DNA of 64,000 bases, from assembly GCF_016651255.1 (NCBI RefSeq), contig NZ_JAEKEG010000002.1, positions 1-64,000 of the forward strand, read 5' to 3'. This DNA comes from Pseudomonas sp. TH10 (GTDB lineage: Bacteria > Pseudomonadota > Gammaproteobacteria > Pseudomonadales > Pseudomonadaceae). The number at the start of each line of letters is the position of its first letter. Within the stretch, counting starts at the first letter, position 1. The notes under the pieces are model-generated. The model saw nothing but the letters and a program-made list of their open reading frames with translations. It was not told where the DNA came from and ran no database searches. The position numbers and the translations under genes are program-made. Positions 8,652 through 18,523 of this stretch are shown piece after piece.

Positions 8652-9194
8652 ATGGCCCAGCCTTCGACCACCTACAAGTTTGAACTGAACCTCACCGACC
8701 TCGACCGCAGCGTCTACGAGAGCGTCAAGCAGACCATCGCCCGTCACCCTTCGGAGACCGAAGAGCGCATGACCGTGCGGCTGTTGGCCTACGCCCTCTG
8801 GTACAACGAGCAGTTGTCGTTTGGTCGTGGTCTGTCAGACGTGGATGAACCTGCGCTGTGGGAAAAGAGCCTGGACGACCGCGTTCTGCACTGGATCGAA
8901 GTCGGTCAGCCTGACGCCGATCGCCTGACCTGGTGCTCGCGTCGCACCGAGCGCACCAGCCTGCTCGCCTACGGCAGCCTGCGTGTGTGGGAAACCAAGG
9001 TGATCCCGGCGATCAAGAACCTGAAGAACGTCAACATCGCCGCAGTCCCGCAAGAAGTGCTGGAGACTCTGGCCAAGGACATGCCCCGCGTTATCAAGTG
9101 GGACGTGATGATCAGCGAAGGGACGATCTTCGTTACCGACGACCGTGGTCAGCACGAAGTCCAGTTGCAATGGCTGCAAGGTGAGCGCGGCTGA
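8652..9194 (+). CDS. yaeQ: YaeQ family protein
   Basis: A 180-residue protein of the YaeQ family, which adopts a PD-(D/E)XK nuclease-like fold. Its cellular role is not settled; early reports linked it to suppression of rfaH defects. Family marks include YKFELNLTDLDRSVYESV, TVRLLAYALWYNEQLSFG and TWCSRRTERTSLLAYG. I start at ATG 8652 (MAQPSTTYKF); an in-frame ATG at 8619 adds 11 residues but is not supported by the family N-terminus. recJ follows after 55 bases. Confidence 0.92.
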   Translation: MAQPSTTYKFELNLTDLDRSVYESVKQTIARHPSETEERMTVRLLAYALWYNEQLSFGRGLSDVDEPALWEKSLDDRVLHWIEVGQPDADRLTWCSRRTERTSLLAYGSLRVWETKVIPAIKNLKNVNIAAVPQEVLETLAKDMPRVIKWDVMISEGTIFVTDDRGQHEVQLQWLQGERG

Positions 9195-9249
9195 TCCCGC
9201 GCCTTTAACTGATTAATCCCACGTATTAAAGAGAAGTCTCCGTCACCCC

Positions 9250-10958
9250 ATGCGTATCGAACCTCGTCAACTGCCTGCCACTCTGCCCTTTCTGGGTGAT
9301 ATTCCGCCGCTGCTGACCCGCTTGTATGCGGCGCGGGGCGTGCATTCCGAGGCAGAACTGGACAAGAGCCTGGCGCGGTTGATCCCGTTTCAGCAGCTCA
9401 AGGGCATCGACGCAGCGGTGGACTTGCTGGTGACGGCGCTGGAGCAACGCCAGCGCATCCTGATCGTTGGCGACTTCGATGCCGATGGCGCGACCGCCAG
9501 CACCGTAGGCGTGCTGGGGCTGCGCCTGCTGGGCGCCGCCCACGTCGACTATCTGGTGCCCAACCGTTTTGAGTACGGCTACGGCCTGACGCCGGAAATC
9601 GTCGAAGTGGCGTTAACCCGGACCCCGCAGTTGCTGATTACCGTGGACAACGGCATCTCCAGCGTTGAAGGCGTCGCGGCGGCAAAAAGGCCGGGCTGCA
9701 GGTGCTGGTCACCGATCACCACTTGCCCGGCGATGAGTTGCCGCTGGCCGATGCCATCGTCAATCCGAATCAGCCAGGTTGCACTTTCCCGAGCAAGGCG
9801 CTGGCGGGTGTCGGCGTGATTTTCTACGTGCTGATGGCCCTGCGGGCGCGGTTGCGCGACCTCGGCTGGTATGCGACCAAACCGCAGCCAAACATCGGTG
9901 AATTGCTGGACCTGGTGGCGCTGGGCAGCGTCGCCGACGTGGTGCCCCTGGATGCCAATAACCGGATCCTGGTGCATCAGGGCCTTGAGCGGATTCGCGC
10001 CGGGCGCGCGCGGCCAGGGGTCAAGGCGATTCTCGAAGTGGCCAAGCGTGACCATGCCCGCATCACCTCCACTGACCTCGGTTTCATCGTCGGCCCGCGC
10101 TTGAACGCGGCGGGGCGCCTGGATGACATGAGCCTGGGCATTGAATGCCTGCTGACCGACAGCCAGGCCCTGGCCCGGGAAATGGCAGTGCAGCTCGACG
10201 GCATGAACCAGGACCGTAAATCCATCGAGCAGGGCATGCAGCGCGAGGCGCTGGCCCAGCTCAAGGATCTGCCGGTGGAGTCCATGCCGTTCGGTTTGTG
10301 CCTGTTCGATCCCGAGTGGCACCAAGGCGTGATCGGCATCCTCGCGTCGCGGATGAAGGAGCGTTACTTCCGTCCGACCATCGCTTTTGCCGATGCCGGT
10401 GATGGGCTGCTCAAGGGTTCGGGGCGCTCGGTGCAGGGGTTTCATATCCGTGACGCCTTGAGCGTGGTAGCGGCGCAGCATCCGACACTGATCAGCAAGT
10501 ATGGTGGCCATGCGATGGCCGCTGGTCTGACCTTGCCGCAAGAGAATTTTGCGCTTTTCGCCGAGGCCTTTGACGCTGAAGTGCGTAGGCAACTTCGCGA
10601 GGAAGACCTGACCGGGCGCCTGTTGACCGATGGCACGCTGGCGGTTGAGGAATTCCACCTCGAACTGGCCCGCGCCCTGCGCCATGCCGGGCCTTGGGGC
10701 CAGCACTTCCCGGAGCCGTTGTTTCACGGTGTGTTCCAGTTGGTCGAGCAGCGCGTGGTTGGTGAGCGACATCTGAAGGTGGTGCTGAAGAGCGAGTGTG
10801 GCTCGGTAAAACTGGATGGCATCGCGTTTGGTATCGACCGGGATATCTGGCCGAATCCGACGATTCAGTGGGTTGAGCTGGCGTATAAGCTCGACGTTAA
10901 CGAGTTTCGTGGTAACGAGACTGTTCAACTGATGATTGCCCACATCGAACCGCGTTGA
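9250..10958 (+). pseudogene. recJ: Single-strand-specific exonuclease RecJ, one frameshift
   Basis: RecJ degrades single-stranded DNA 5' to 3' in recombination and mismatch repair. The frame from ATG 9250 carries the DHH-family motifs (VGDFDADGATAST, TVDNGIS), then breaks at GGCAAAAAGG (run of five A, 9684-9688). The protein continues perfectly in the -1 frame with LVTDHHLPGDELPLADAIVN and runs to 10958 through the DHHA1 and OB-like regions (GFIVGPRLNAAGRLDDM, SGRSVQGFHIRDAL, KYGGHAMAAGLTL). Adding one A restores a 569-residue protein of standard length. The downstream half is otherwise intact, so a base-call error or very recent mutation is likely. Confidence 0.92.
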
Positions 10959-10963
10959 CGCCA

Positions 10964-11029
10964 TTCGCAAGCAGGCTCGCTCCCACAGGGATAGGCATTC
11001 CCGAATGTGGGAGCGAGCCTGTTCGCGAA
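10964..11029. repeat. REP-like inverted repeat after recJ
   Basis: TTCGCAAGCAGGCTCGCTCC and its near-complement GGAGCGAGCCTGTTCGCGAA flank about 20 bases. It lies directly downstream of recJ and may also stabilise the 3' end of the transcript. Confidence 0.8.
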
Positions 11030-11228
11030 AGCACCCTTTCACACGCTGAATCCCTCTGAACCCTCCCTCATCCCCCGTTGTCGACTAGGCTCTAAGCACT
11101 GCTTGATTGGCCTTGTGACGTCTTGTCGAATTTTTTGCCCGCGGGGGCGGGTGCTCCACCTTTTCCTGTCACTCGTCGACTTTTCAAACAGAACCCTGGA
11201 GCCTGCCCACTGATTTGAGAGGTGCCCC

Positions 11229-12335
11229 ATGAGTCTGCTGCTTGAACCCTTCACTCTGCGCCAACTGACCCTGCCCAACCGCATCGCCGTATCACCCATG
11301 TGCCAATATTCGAGCGTCGATGGCCTGGCCAATGACTGGCATCTGGTTCACCTTGGCAGCCGCGCGGTGGGTGGCGCTGGCCTGATCTTCACTGAGGCCA
11401 CCGCGGTCACCGCCGATGGCCGGATCACCGCCGAAGACCTCGGCCTGTGGAACGATGCACAGATCGAACCACTGCAACGCATCACCCGATTCATTACCTC
11501 CCAAGGCGCGGTTGCCGGCATTCAACTGGCTCACGCAGGGCGCAAGGCCAGCACTTATCGGCCGTGGCTGGGCAAGCACGGCAGCGTCAAACCCGATGAT
11601 GGCGGCTGGACACCGGTCGGGCCGTCGCCGATTGCCTTTGACCCACAACACACACAGCCAAAACAGCTCGATGAAGGCCAGATTGCTGAAGTCATTCAGG
11701 CGTTTGTCGATGCCGCGAAACGTGCGCTGACGGCGGGTTTCAGTGTCGTCGAAGTGCATGCTGCCCATGGTTATCTGCTGCATCAGTTTCTGTCGCCGTT
11801 GAGCAACCAGCGCCGTGACCAGTACGGCGGCTCGTTCGAAAATCGCATCCGTCTGGTGCTGCAGGTGACTGAAGCGGTCAGGGCGGTTTGGCCGGAGGAG
11901 TTGCCGGTGTTTGTTCGCGTCTCGGCCACTGACTGGGTGGAGGATGGCTGGAATCCGGATGAAACCGTGGAGCTGGCGCGACGCCTTCACACGCTTGGCG
12001 CGGATCTGATCGATGTGTCGTCGGGCGGCACTGCTGCCAACGCAGAGATCCCGGTCGGGCCGGGTTATCAGACGCGCTTTGCCGAGCGCGTACGCAAAGA
12101 GTCAGGCATCGCCACCGGCACTGTGGGAATGATTACCGAGCCGGCGCAGGCCGAGCACATTTTGCGCACCTGCCAGGCCGACATCATCTTCCTCGCCCGC
12201 GAGCTGCTGCGTGATCCGTACTGGCCGCTGCATGCCGACGATGATCTGGGTGGACGCAAAGCGGTGTGGCCAGCGCAGTATCAGCGTGCGACGCATCGGG
12301 ATCAGCCGATTCATGAGTCTGATTTGCGCGATTAA
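11229..12335 (+). CDS. xenA: Old yellow enzyme, NADH:flavin oxidoreductase (XenA type)
   Basis: An FMN-dependent ene-reductase of 368 residues, close in layout to xenobiotic reductase A of Pseudomonas, which reduces activated double bonds and nitro compounds with NAD(P)H. The start RQLTLPNRIAVSPMCQYSS places a cysteine at residue 25, the flavin-tuning Cys of XenA/YqjM enzymes. The substrate-binding pair is in EVHAAHGYLLHQFLSPLSN, followed by QYGGSFENRIR. The C-terminal FMN phosphate site is in TVGMI...IIFLARELLRDPYWPL. It is a single gene with its own terminator; natural substrate unknown. Confidence 0.9.
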   Translation: MSLLLEPFTLRQLTLPNRIAVSPMCQYSSVDGLANDWHLVHLGSRAVGGAGLIFTEATAVTADGRITAEDLGLWNDAQIEPLQRITRFITSQGAVAGIQLAHAGRKASTYRPWLGKHGSVKPDDGGWTPVGPSPIAFDPQHTQPKQLDEGQIAEVIQAFVDAAKRALTAGFSVVEVHAAHGYLLHQFLSPLSNQRRDQYGGSFENRIRLVLQVTEAVRAVWPEELPVFVRVSATDWVEDGWNPDETVELARRLHTLGADLIDVSSGGTAANAEIPVGPGYQTRFAERVRKESGIATGTVGMITEPAQAEHILRTCQADIIFLARELLRDPYWPLHADDDLGGRKAVWPAQYQRATHRDQPIHESDLRD

Positions 12336-12352
12336 GTGAACCGCTGAAAAGC

Positions 12353-12386
12353 AAAAAGCCCCGGTCAGTGATGGCCGGGGCTTTTT
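12353..12386 (+). terminator. Rho-independent terminator after the xenA-type gene
   Basis: AAAAAGCCCCGG...CCGGGGCTTTTT, a long stem with about ten bases in the loop and A and T tracts on both sides, so it is probably bidirectional. It serves both this gene and the convergent opgD. Confidence 0.92.
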
Positions 12387-12426
12387 CATTTTCATCTTTT
12401 GATTATGTAGTGCCTGGTGAACCGCC

Positions 12427-12516
12427 ATCGCTGGCAAGCCAGCTCCCACAGGTTTTGTGTTGAAACACGGTCGGCGTTTCACCTTGATCACTGTGGGAGC
12501 TGGCTTGCCAGCGATG
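12427..12516. repeat. REP-like inverted repeat pair
   Basis: ATCGCTGGCAAGCCAGCTCC and, 45 bases on, GGAGCTGGCTTGCCAGCGAT. This is a second REP class, with core GCTGGCaaGCCAGC, distinct from the GCGAGCaaGCTCGC class at 2537. It lies between the terminator and the end of opgD. Confidence 0.85.
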
Positions 12517-12541
12517 AGGCCCGTACAGGCGCCTCAAATCG

Positions 12542-14170
12542 TCAAGGATACTTACGCTTATCCGGAGCCGGCGGGAAGTACTGGTACAACCACGTCTCGC
12601 TCAACGTACGATCGTTGGTGCGGATAAACAACCGCAGCTCCACCGGCTCAACGCTGTCATTGGTCGGGTACCAGTCAAACAGAATCCGGTAACCCTTGAT
12701 GTCATCCAGCACCAGCACGCTGAAGTCCTGCACCTTGCCGTTCGAGCAGGTGATCACTGGCTCAATCCCGGTACCCGCTGGCAAGCGGTCGAGGCCTCCA
12801 CCGGTGAAGTCCACGGCAAAACGACGCGCCCAGACTGGCGGGTAATGCTCGCCCGGTGCCCAGCCTTCAACGAAACCGCCCATGCCGGAACGGGTCGCCT
12901 GTACTCGCGCCAACGGCGTGCTCACCGGAGGCAAAGCGCTCCAGTAAAGCTTGTAGCCGTAGTTCAGCGAATCACCGGCAGCGACCGGTTTTTTCGGTGT
13001 CCAGAACGCGACGATGTTGTCGAGGGTCTCGCCAGTCGTAGGAATTTCCAGCAGATCGATCGAGCCTTCGCCCCACGCGGTGGTCGGTTCTACCCACAGG
13101 CTTGGGCGCTTGCTGTACCAGTCCACGGTGTCCTGATAGTTGGCGAACTCGTGGTCGGTCTGCACCAGGCCGAAACCTTTCGGATCGGTGTCGGCAAACG
13201 CGTTGAATTGCAGGGTTGCCGGATTGTTCAGCGGGCGGCAGATCCACTCGCCATTGCCGCGCCACATGGCCAGACGATCCGAGTCATGGATTTGCGGGTG
13301 AATGGTGTCGCACATGCGGCGTTCGTGGGTGCCGCAGCTGAACATGCTGGTCATCGGCGAAATGCCCAGTTGTTCTATAGCGGTGCGGGCGTTGATGTAA
13401 GCGTCCACGGCCATGACCACCTGAGTAGCCTGGCAGTCGATATCGAACCGATAGGCACCGGTGGCACTCGGCGAGTCGAGCAAGGCGTAGACCACAAAAC
13501 GCGTGGCGTTCTGGTCCGGCGTCTCGAACCAGAACTTGGTGAAGTCAGGGAATTCTTCGCGCTTCTTGGCATAAGTGTCGATCGCCAGACCGCGCGCGGA
13601 GAGGCCATATTGGCCAGTCGCATCGACTGCACGGAAATAACTGGCGCCCAGGAATGACAACACGTCGTGCCGATCCAGCTCGGGTGCCTTGAACAACTTG
13701 AATCCAGAGAACCCCAGGTCGCCCTTGAGCTGCTGGGTGTCGACCGTGGTTTTCTCATAATTGAACAGGGAAGGGCGGAAATGCACTTCACGGGCCTGAC
13801 GCGTCTTGGGATCGACGCTGTACATGCGCACGGGCTGCTTGAACCCCATGCCGACGTGGAAGAACTGCACGTCGAGCTGACCGTTGAGGTCATTCCACAG
13901 CGAGTGATCAGCGTCGTAACGAATTGCATTGAAATTTTGCGGCGTCATGGTCGCCAGGGTCGGCGGCAGCACCTGTTTGGTGTCCTGATAGGCACTGCCA
14001 GCGAGTTGCTTGGCCTGGCGCTTCAATGCTTCGAAGTCAAACGCCTGTGCCTCACCATCAGCGGCGCCGCCATTGGCAGCCCACGCACGGGTGGCCAGCA
14101 GGCCGGTGGCCGAAAGACCGGTGTAAGCCGCAATGGCCATGGACGCTTTGAGCAAATTCCTGCGGTGCAT
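12542..14170 (-). CDS. opgD: Periplasmic glucan biosynthesis protein D
   Basis: OpgD (MdoD) shapes the backbone of osmoregulated periplasmic glucans. I start at the ATG at 14170, giving 542 residues with a twin-arginine signal peptide ([20 protein letters not shown], processed near [10 protein letters not shown]), as expected for a Tat-exported OpgD. Family segments include [29 protein letters not shown]-type strand, [20 protein letters not shown], and a C-terminal Ig-like part with [21 protein letters not shown] longer frame from 14260 lacks a signal and is unlikely. The gene is monocistronic here. Confidence 0.93.
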   Translation of the reverse strand: MHRRNLLKASMAIAAYTGLSATGLLATRAWAANGGAADGEAQAFDFEALKRQAKQLAGSAYQDTKQVLPPTLATMTPQNFNAIRYDADHSLWNDLNGQLDVQFFHVGMGFKQPVRMYSVDPKTRQAREVHFRPSLFNYEKTTVDTQQLKGDLGFSGFKLFKAPELDRHDVLSFLGASYFRAVDATGQYGLSARGLAIDTYAKKREEFPDFTKFWFETPDQNATRFVVYALLDSPSATGAYRFDIDCQATQVVMAVDAYINARTAIEQLGISPMTSMFSCGTHERRMCDTIHPQIHDSDRLAMWRGNGEWICRPLNNPATLQFNAFADTDPKGFGLVQTDHEFANYQDTVDWYSKRPSLWVEPTTAWGEGSIDLLEIPTTGETLDNIVAFWTPKKPVAAGDSLNYGYKLYWSALPPVSTPLARVQATRSGMGGFVEGWAPGEHYPPVWARRFAVDFTGGGLDRLPAGTGIEPVITCSNGKVQDFSVLVLDDIKGYRILFDWYPTNDSVEPVELRLFIRTNDRTLSETWLYQYFPPAPDKRKYP

Positions 14171-14559
14171 AAATACAACCTGTCGTGTGCAATCCCGCGC
14201 CCTTCCTGGCACGTGCTGGATCAGAAATAACGGTTCGGACAAGCCTTCGGCCAAACGCAACGGACTATAAACAGATGCCGGCTAGCTTAAACCGTTCGCT
14301 CGCAATGCAAAATTCGTTGATTCACTGCGTGAGTGTGTCAATGAAACAAGACATGTCGGTTAAAAATCTGACAGGACGTTCTGATTTACACGGCATATCT
14401 GCTTTTCTCGACTAATTACTCTAAAAATCGCTTTTCAGCGCCGAATTAATTTCTATTCTATGAGCATGACCGGTTTCTGCCCTTCAGGCCGGTGGCTGCA
14501 CAAGTGGATAGGGGCGATGGGTATTTTGGTTTTCTCTGACATATGGAAGGACATCGCCC
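14171..14559. other. Intergenic region between opgD and the small gene at 14560
   Basis: About 390 bases that must hold the leftward opgD promoter and the rightward promoter of the 61-residue gene. The AT-rich part (14400-14460) is the likely promoter zone. I see a short palindrome TCACTGCGTGA (14322-14332) and a weak ACCGG...CCGGT stem near 14468-14490, but no gene I can support. Confidence 0.5.
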
Positions 14560-14745
14560 ATGGCGAAAGTACAAGGCATTACCGAAATGTTAGGAATCTT
14601 TCCTTGCTTCAATGTCAGTCGTCGAAGGCGTCGATTGAGTTCGGATGAAATGAAATTGGTGGAGCAATACCGCGACCTGTCGGAAAGCGACCGGATCGCC
14701 ATGCGTTACCTCGTGGATGCGATGCGAACCGTGTCGCGGTTTTGA
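14560..14745 (+). CDS. Small basic protein of unknown function
   Basis: A 61-residue frame starting MAKVQGITEMLGIFPCF, with an arginine cluster VSRRRRRLSSDE and a helical C-terminus KLVEQYRDLSESDRIAMRYL. A plausible ribosome-binding site (GGAAGGAC, 14545-14552) sits eight bases upstream, and a terminator follows. The C-terminal half resembles the short regulatory helices seen after HTH domains, but there is no HTH here. I do not recognise a characterised family; the codon use and signals support a real gene. Confidence 0.7.
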   Translation: MAKVQGITEMLGIFPCFNVSRRRRRLSSDEMKLVEQYRDLSESDRIAMRYLVDAMRTVSRF

Positions 14746-14757
14746 TGAGAAATGGGA

Positions 14758-14790
14758 TCGGCCGCGACGGGAGTTGCGGCCGAATCTTTT
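14758..14790 (+). terminator. Intrinsic terminator after the small gene
   Basis: TCGGCCGC (14758-14765) pairs with GCGGCCGA (14776-14783) around a ten-base loop, followed by ATCTTTT. It separates the small gene from the convergent flavoprotein gene. Confidence 0.8.
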
Positions 14791-14794
14791 CCGA

Positions 14795-16656
14795 CTATCC
14801 GACTTCTTCCACTGCTCGATACGCCTCATCAATCGCCGCATGCGCATAAGCACTCCACGCCGCGTCCGAGTTGGCGATGCTGACTCGACCCACGGGCTGA
14901 CGCGCCAGGTTCATCAGTTTTTCGCTTTCATCCGCATCGTCGTACAGGCTGTTGGAGAAATAGGCGTAGCCGTGCGACCAGCGATTGACCGTGATCGCCA
15001 GGATGTCGGTCTGGTGGTTGAAACCGCCAGGGCCGAGCATGCGTTGCAGTTGATCGCGCAGTTGCGCTTCGAGTTGTTCGAACGACTGGCCGTACAGCCG
15101 ACCACGGCCGGCGCGAGCCTGGTCGCGGGCGTTCATGCCGCTGTTGGGGCTGGTGGGGACGTAGACCATGTGCAGGCCGATGGGTTGTTTCGGGTCGCGA
15201 GGATGGTCGTAGCCACCCATGCTGACCGGGTAATCGAGCTTGATGCGGCTGTAGGGTTGGGTCGCGGCATAGATTTCGTGCACGCCCAGCTTCTGGAACG
15301 ACTCCCAGTTGCGTATCACGACTTTGGTGTAGACCAGCGGGAACTTCACATTCTGGCTCAGCGCGTGCGACTGCTCGGCTGACAGGTCCCGCAACAGGTA
15401 CGGGATGACCATGTTGTAGCAGGCCATGATGCAGTGTTTGCCGCGCACCTGGTTGAGTTGACCGCCACGGCTGTAGCCGACGTTCACGCCATTGCCGACG
15501 TTGCGTACGCTGACCGCCGTACTGTTGAGGCGGATGCGCACGGCGGCCTTGGGCTGATCGAGCCTGGCGTAGTCGAACGGGGCGAGGACCACATCGTCCA
15601 TCGTGTGTCCCGGTGCGACGGACGGGATCAGGCTGCGCACCAGCAGGCGGGCAAGCGATGCGTTGCCGTCGGGGAAGTGGTAGATATAGGGCTCTTCCAT
15701 TTCCGCCCGGGCTTCTTCGCTGATGGGTTCCAGATTCATCGCGCTAAAGCCTGGGAAACCGACCGAGTAGGCGTCGGAAGCGGCGACGGCGTCGATGCTC
15801 AGCGCCATGAAATCATTGGTGCGACTCTGGAAGTACTTCACCGCCTGGGCTGACAGTCCTACGTCCTTGAGCAGGAAATCCTGGTAGCTGGTGGCTTCCA
15901 GGTGCGCGTTTTTTCCTCGGTGGTCTTGCCGGCCAGATAATCCTTGGGCGTCATGTGCAGCGCAATCAGCGCCTGGCGATCGGCTGGCGGCAGCGGGAAG
16001 TCGTTGATGAAGTCGGTGATGGAACGGGCGTGGAGCTGATCGGGGGCAATGTCGTCAGCCACCATCGGTGTCGGGTCGCCGCTGACCAGTTTGTCTTCGC
16101 CGAAGTTTTCCTTGTCGAAGAACACCGCGCGGGACAAGCCCAGGTCGGGATAGAACTGGCGGTCGAAGGCGGTCTCGAAGCGCTTGATGTCGACACCCAG
16201 TTTTTTCAGCAGGCCGTTCACCTCCTTGCTGTACAAATGATTGGGCGACTGGAAGGCTTCGCTGCCGCCGTAGCCGATGATGGTACGACCGCCGGCCGAG
16301 AACTCGTTGCGCTTGGCGTGACCGCCAAAGTCATCGTGGTTTTCCAGAATCAGGATGCGTGCTTTTGGATGTTTCTCACGGTAAAACCAGGCTGCGGACA
16401 GACCGCTGAGGCCTCCTCCGACAACCACAAGGTCATAGTCCTCGGTGATGGGCAGCTTGTCGGTGTCGAAGACCTTTTTCTCCCAGCCCATCTGGTGGGC
16501 AATTTCGAAGGAGCCAACGTGGCTGCCGCGCAGGCCGGTGAGGGCAGGCGGGTAATAGCGTCCATCGGGGGCAGCCTGAAGAATCTGCAGTGGCGTCATG
16601 CCGGCAGCGATAGTGACTGCAACGCCGTTGAGGAAGTCGCGGCGGGTGATGTCCAT
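14795..16656 (-). pseudogene. spdH: Spermidine dehydrogenase-like flavoprotein, one frameshift
   Basis: The N-terminal part from ATG 16656 has a twin-arginine-like leader (MDITRRDFLNGVAVTIAAGM), then a FAD-binding motif DLVVVGGGLSGLSAAWFYR and ENHDDFGGHAKRNEF. At 15909-15914 (six T on the plus strand) the frame breaks after KTTEEK and continues in the next frame with VKYFQSRTNDFMALSID to 14795. Adding one base restores about 620 residues, which matches Pseudomonas spermidine dehydrogenase SpdH in length and layout. SpdH cleaves spermidine to an aminoaldehyde and a diamine. Nearby aminoaldehyde dehydrogenase and permeases fit. Substrate assignment is by recall, not alignment. Confidence 0.8.
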
Positions 16657-16720
16657 GTTCAATCCTTGTGGGTTTTCATAAATCACCCCGGCACCCGCTC
16701 AGGTGCCGGGGCGAGGGCCG

Positions 16721-18202
16721 TTACCGGCTGATTTTCCAGGCATCGCCCGCAGGCGCGGTGCCGTGGTCGTAAGGTTTGGCGAGCCACATGTACAGCAGGC
16801 CCAGGCCAATGACGATGGCGGTGCTCAATACCATGGCGTAGTTGACGTACCAAGCCGCATCCGGGGTGCGTGGCCAGGCCATGTTGATGATAGCGGCGAC
16901 ACCATAGACCAGCGCGCCGATATTGATCGCCCAGCCCCATGCGCCCAGGGTGAACTTGCCGCTCGGCTTCCAGCCCTTGATGCGTGCATACAGCGCTGCC
17001 AGCACAATCATCTGGAAGGCGAGGTAAATACCGATTGCCGCGAAGCTGACGATCGTTGCGACCGCATCCTGCAGGAAGAAGCCCAGCACTATGATGAGTG
17101 CGGGCAGAACGCCGGACACGAACAGCGCAGCAACCGGCACCTGGGTTGTAGAAGAAATCTTCTTCAGCAGCGAACTGCCGATGACCATTTCATCGCGAGC
17201 GTAGGAGTACAGCAGACGGCTCGCCGCTGCTTGTAGGCTGATGACGCAGGAGATGAAGGAAATCATCACCACGCCCATCACCACTTTCGAGCCGACCGGG
17301 CCGAAGGCGTTGTTGAGGATGGTGGTGACCGGGTCTTTGTCGGTGCCATTGATCACGGCTTGCATGTCCGGCACGGCGAGGATCAGCGCCAGGCAGGCGA
17401 ACATCGCCGCGATGCCGCCGATGTAGATGGTCATGCGCATGGCCACCGGGATTTTCGCGCTCGGGTTCGGGGTTTCTTCGGCGACGTCGCCGCAAGCCTC
17501 GAAGCCGTAGTAGAGGAACATCCCCGCCAGCGATGCGGTGAGGAATGCCGGCAGGTACGAGCCGTCGACGCTGATGTCGAAGGTGTTGAACAGCACGCTC
17601 AGCGGTTGGTGACGTTCGAACACCAGCAGGTAAACGCCAACGATCACCGCGCCGACCAGTTCGCAGAGGAAGCCGAACATGGCGATGCGCGCCAGCACTT
17701 TGGTGCCGCTGAGGTTGACCAGCGTGGCAAACAAGGTCAGCACCAGAGCGATGACGATGTTGGTGTTGTTGCTCGGCTCAAAACCGAGCATGGCGGCCAG
17801 GTACGGACCCGCACCGACGGCGACCGCAGCGATGGTGACGCAGAGGGCGATGGAGTAGATCCAGCCGACCATCCATGCCCATTTTTTACCGACCAATCGA
17901 CGTGCCCAAGGGTATACACCGCCGGAAATCGGGAACTGCGAAACCACTTCGCCGAAGATCAGGCACACCAGCAACTGGCCGCAACCGACCAATAAATAGG
18001 CCCAGAACATCGGTGGCCCGCCAGCGGCAAGGCACAGGCCGAAGAGGGTATAAACCCCTACGACCGGTGACAGATAAGTGAAGCCCAAGGCGAAGTTTTC
18101 CCACAGGCTCATGCTGCGGTTGAAGTTGGAGGTATAACCCAGCTTACGTAGCTGCTCGGCATCGCTGTCGGCGGCTGTGGGGAGATCGGTTGATGCACTC
18201 AT
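16721..18202 (-). CDS. APC superfamily amino acid/amine permease
   Basis: A 493-residue membrane protein with about twelve hydrophobic segments. The APC signature is visible in SLWENFALGFTYLSPVVGVY, GEVVSQFPISGGVYPWARR and ASLAGMFLYYGFEACGDVAEE. It is a proton-coupled importer of an amino acid or amine by family. It is closely similar along its whole length to the permease at 20104-21642. The gene lies directly upstream of the spermidine dehydrogenase-like gene (64 bases apart) and downstream of the aminoaldehyde dehydrogenase, which suggests polyamine or related amine uptake. The exact substrate is not readable. Confidence 0.9.
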   Translation of the reverse strand: MSASTDLPTAADSDAEQLRKLGYTSNFNRSMSLWENFALGFTYLSPVVGVYTLFGLCLAAGGPPMFWAYLLVGCGQLLVCLIFGEVVSQFPISGGVYPWARRLVGKKWAWMVGWIYSIALCVTIAAVAVGAGPYLAAMLGFEPSNNTNIVIALVLTLFATLVNLSGTKVLARIAMFGFLCELVGAVIVGVYLLVFERHQPLSVLFNTFDISVDGSYLPAFLTASLAGMFLYYGFEACGDVAEETPNPSAKIPVAMRMTIYIGGIAAMFACLALILAVPDMQAVINGTDKDPVTTILNNAFGPVGSKVVMGVVMISFISCVISLQAAASRLLYSYARDEMVIGSSLLKKISSTTQVPVAALFVSGVLPALIIVLGFFLQDAVATIVSFAAIGIYLAFQMIVLAALYARIKGWKPSGKFTLGAWGWAINIGALVYGVAAIINMAWPRTPDAAWYVNYAMVLSTAIVIGLGLLYMWLAKPYDHGTAPAGDAWKISR

Positions 18203-18360
18203 GGTCTGTCAGCTCCGGAAAATCGGCAGATTTCGGATGTCCGATGCCGTGGCGTGGCTGTGACAGCGCGCCCGGTTCGGTGGTTTTTGTTTTGACTTCT
18301 TTGGGGTGGTGCCTGGTGGTGCGTATTGCCGGTTTCTGCCTTGAAACCGAGGTGACGCCA

Positions 18361-18518
18361 TCGCTGGCAAGCCAGCTCCCACATGATTTGTGGTTGACCA
18401 CAGAGTTGGGTAAGTCCCAACCCTTGTCGGAGCTGGCAAGCCAGCTCCCACAGGATTTGTGGTTGACCACAGAGTTGGGTACGTCCCCAACCCTTGTGGG
18501 AGCTGGCTTGCCAGCGAT
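18361..18518. repeat. REP cluster with a 69-base tandem duplication
   Basis: Two tandem copies, 69 bases apart, start with GCTGGCAAGCCAGCTCCCAC (18363 and 18432) and continue through TTTGTGGTTGACCACAGAG. The right end carries the inverted copy GGGAGCTGGCTTGCCAGCGA. The second class of REP (core GCTGGCaaGCCAGC) has thus been duplicated together with its spacer. Confidence 0.85.
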
Positions 18519-18523
18519 GCTTT

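Noticed and set aside
9579-11042. 487-residue frame antisense to recJ
   Set aside because: It is a shadow of a GC-rich coding strand; it has no family motif or ribosome-binding site, and the plus-strand protein is clearly RecJ.
14460-14648. 62-residue frame overlapping the small gene
   Set aside because: It overlaps the better-supported gene at 14560 in another frame and has no ribosome-binding site.
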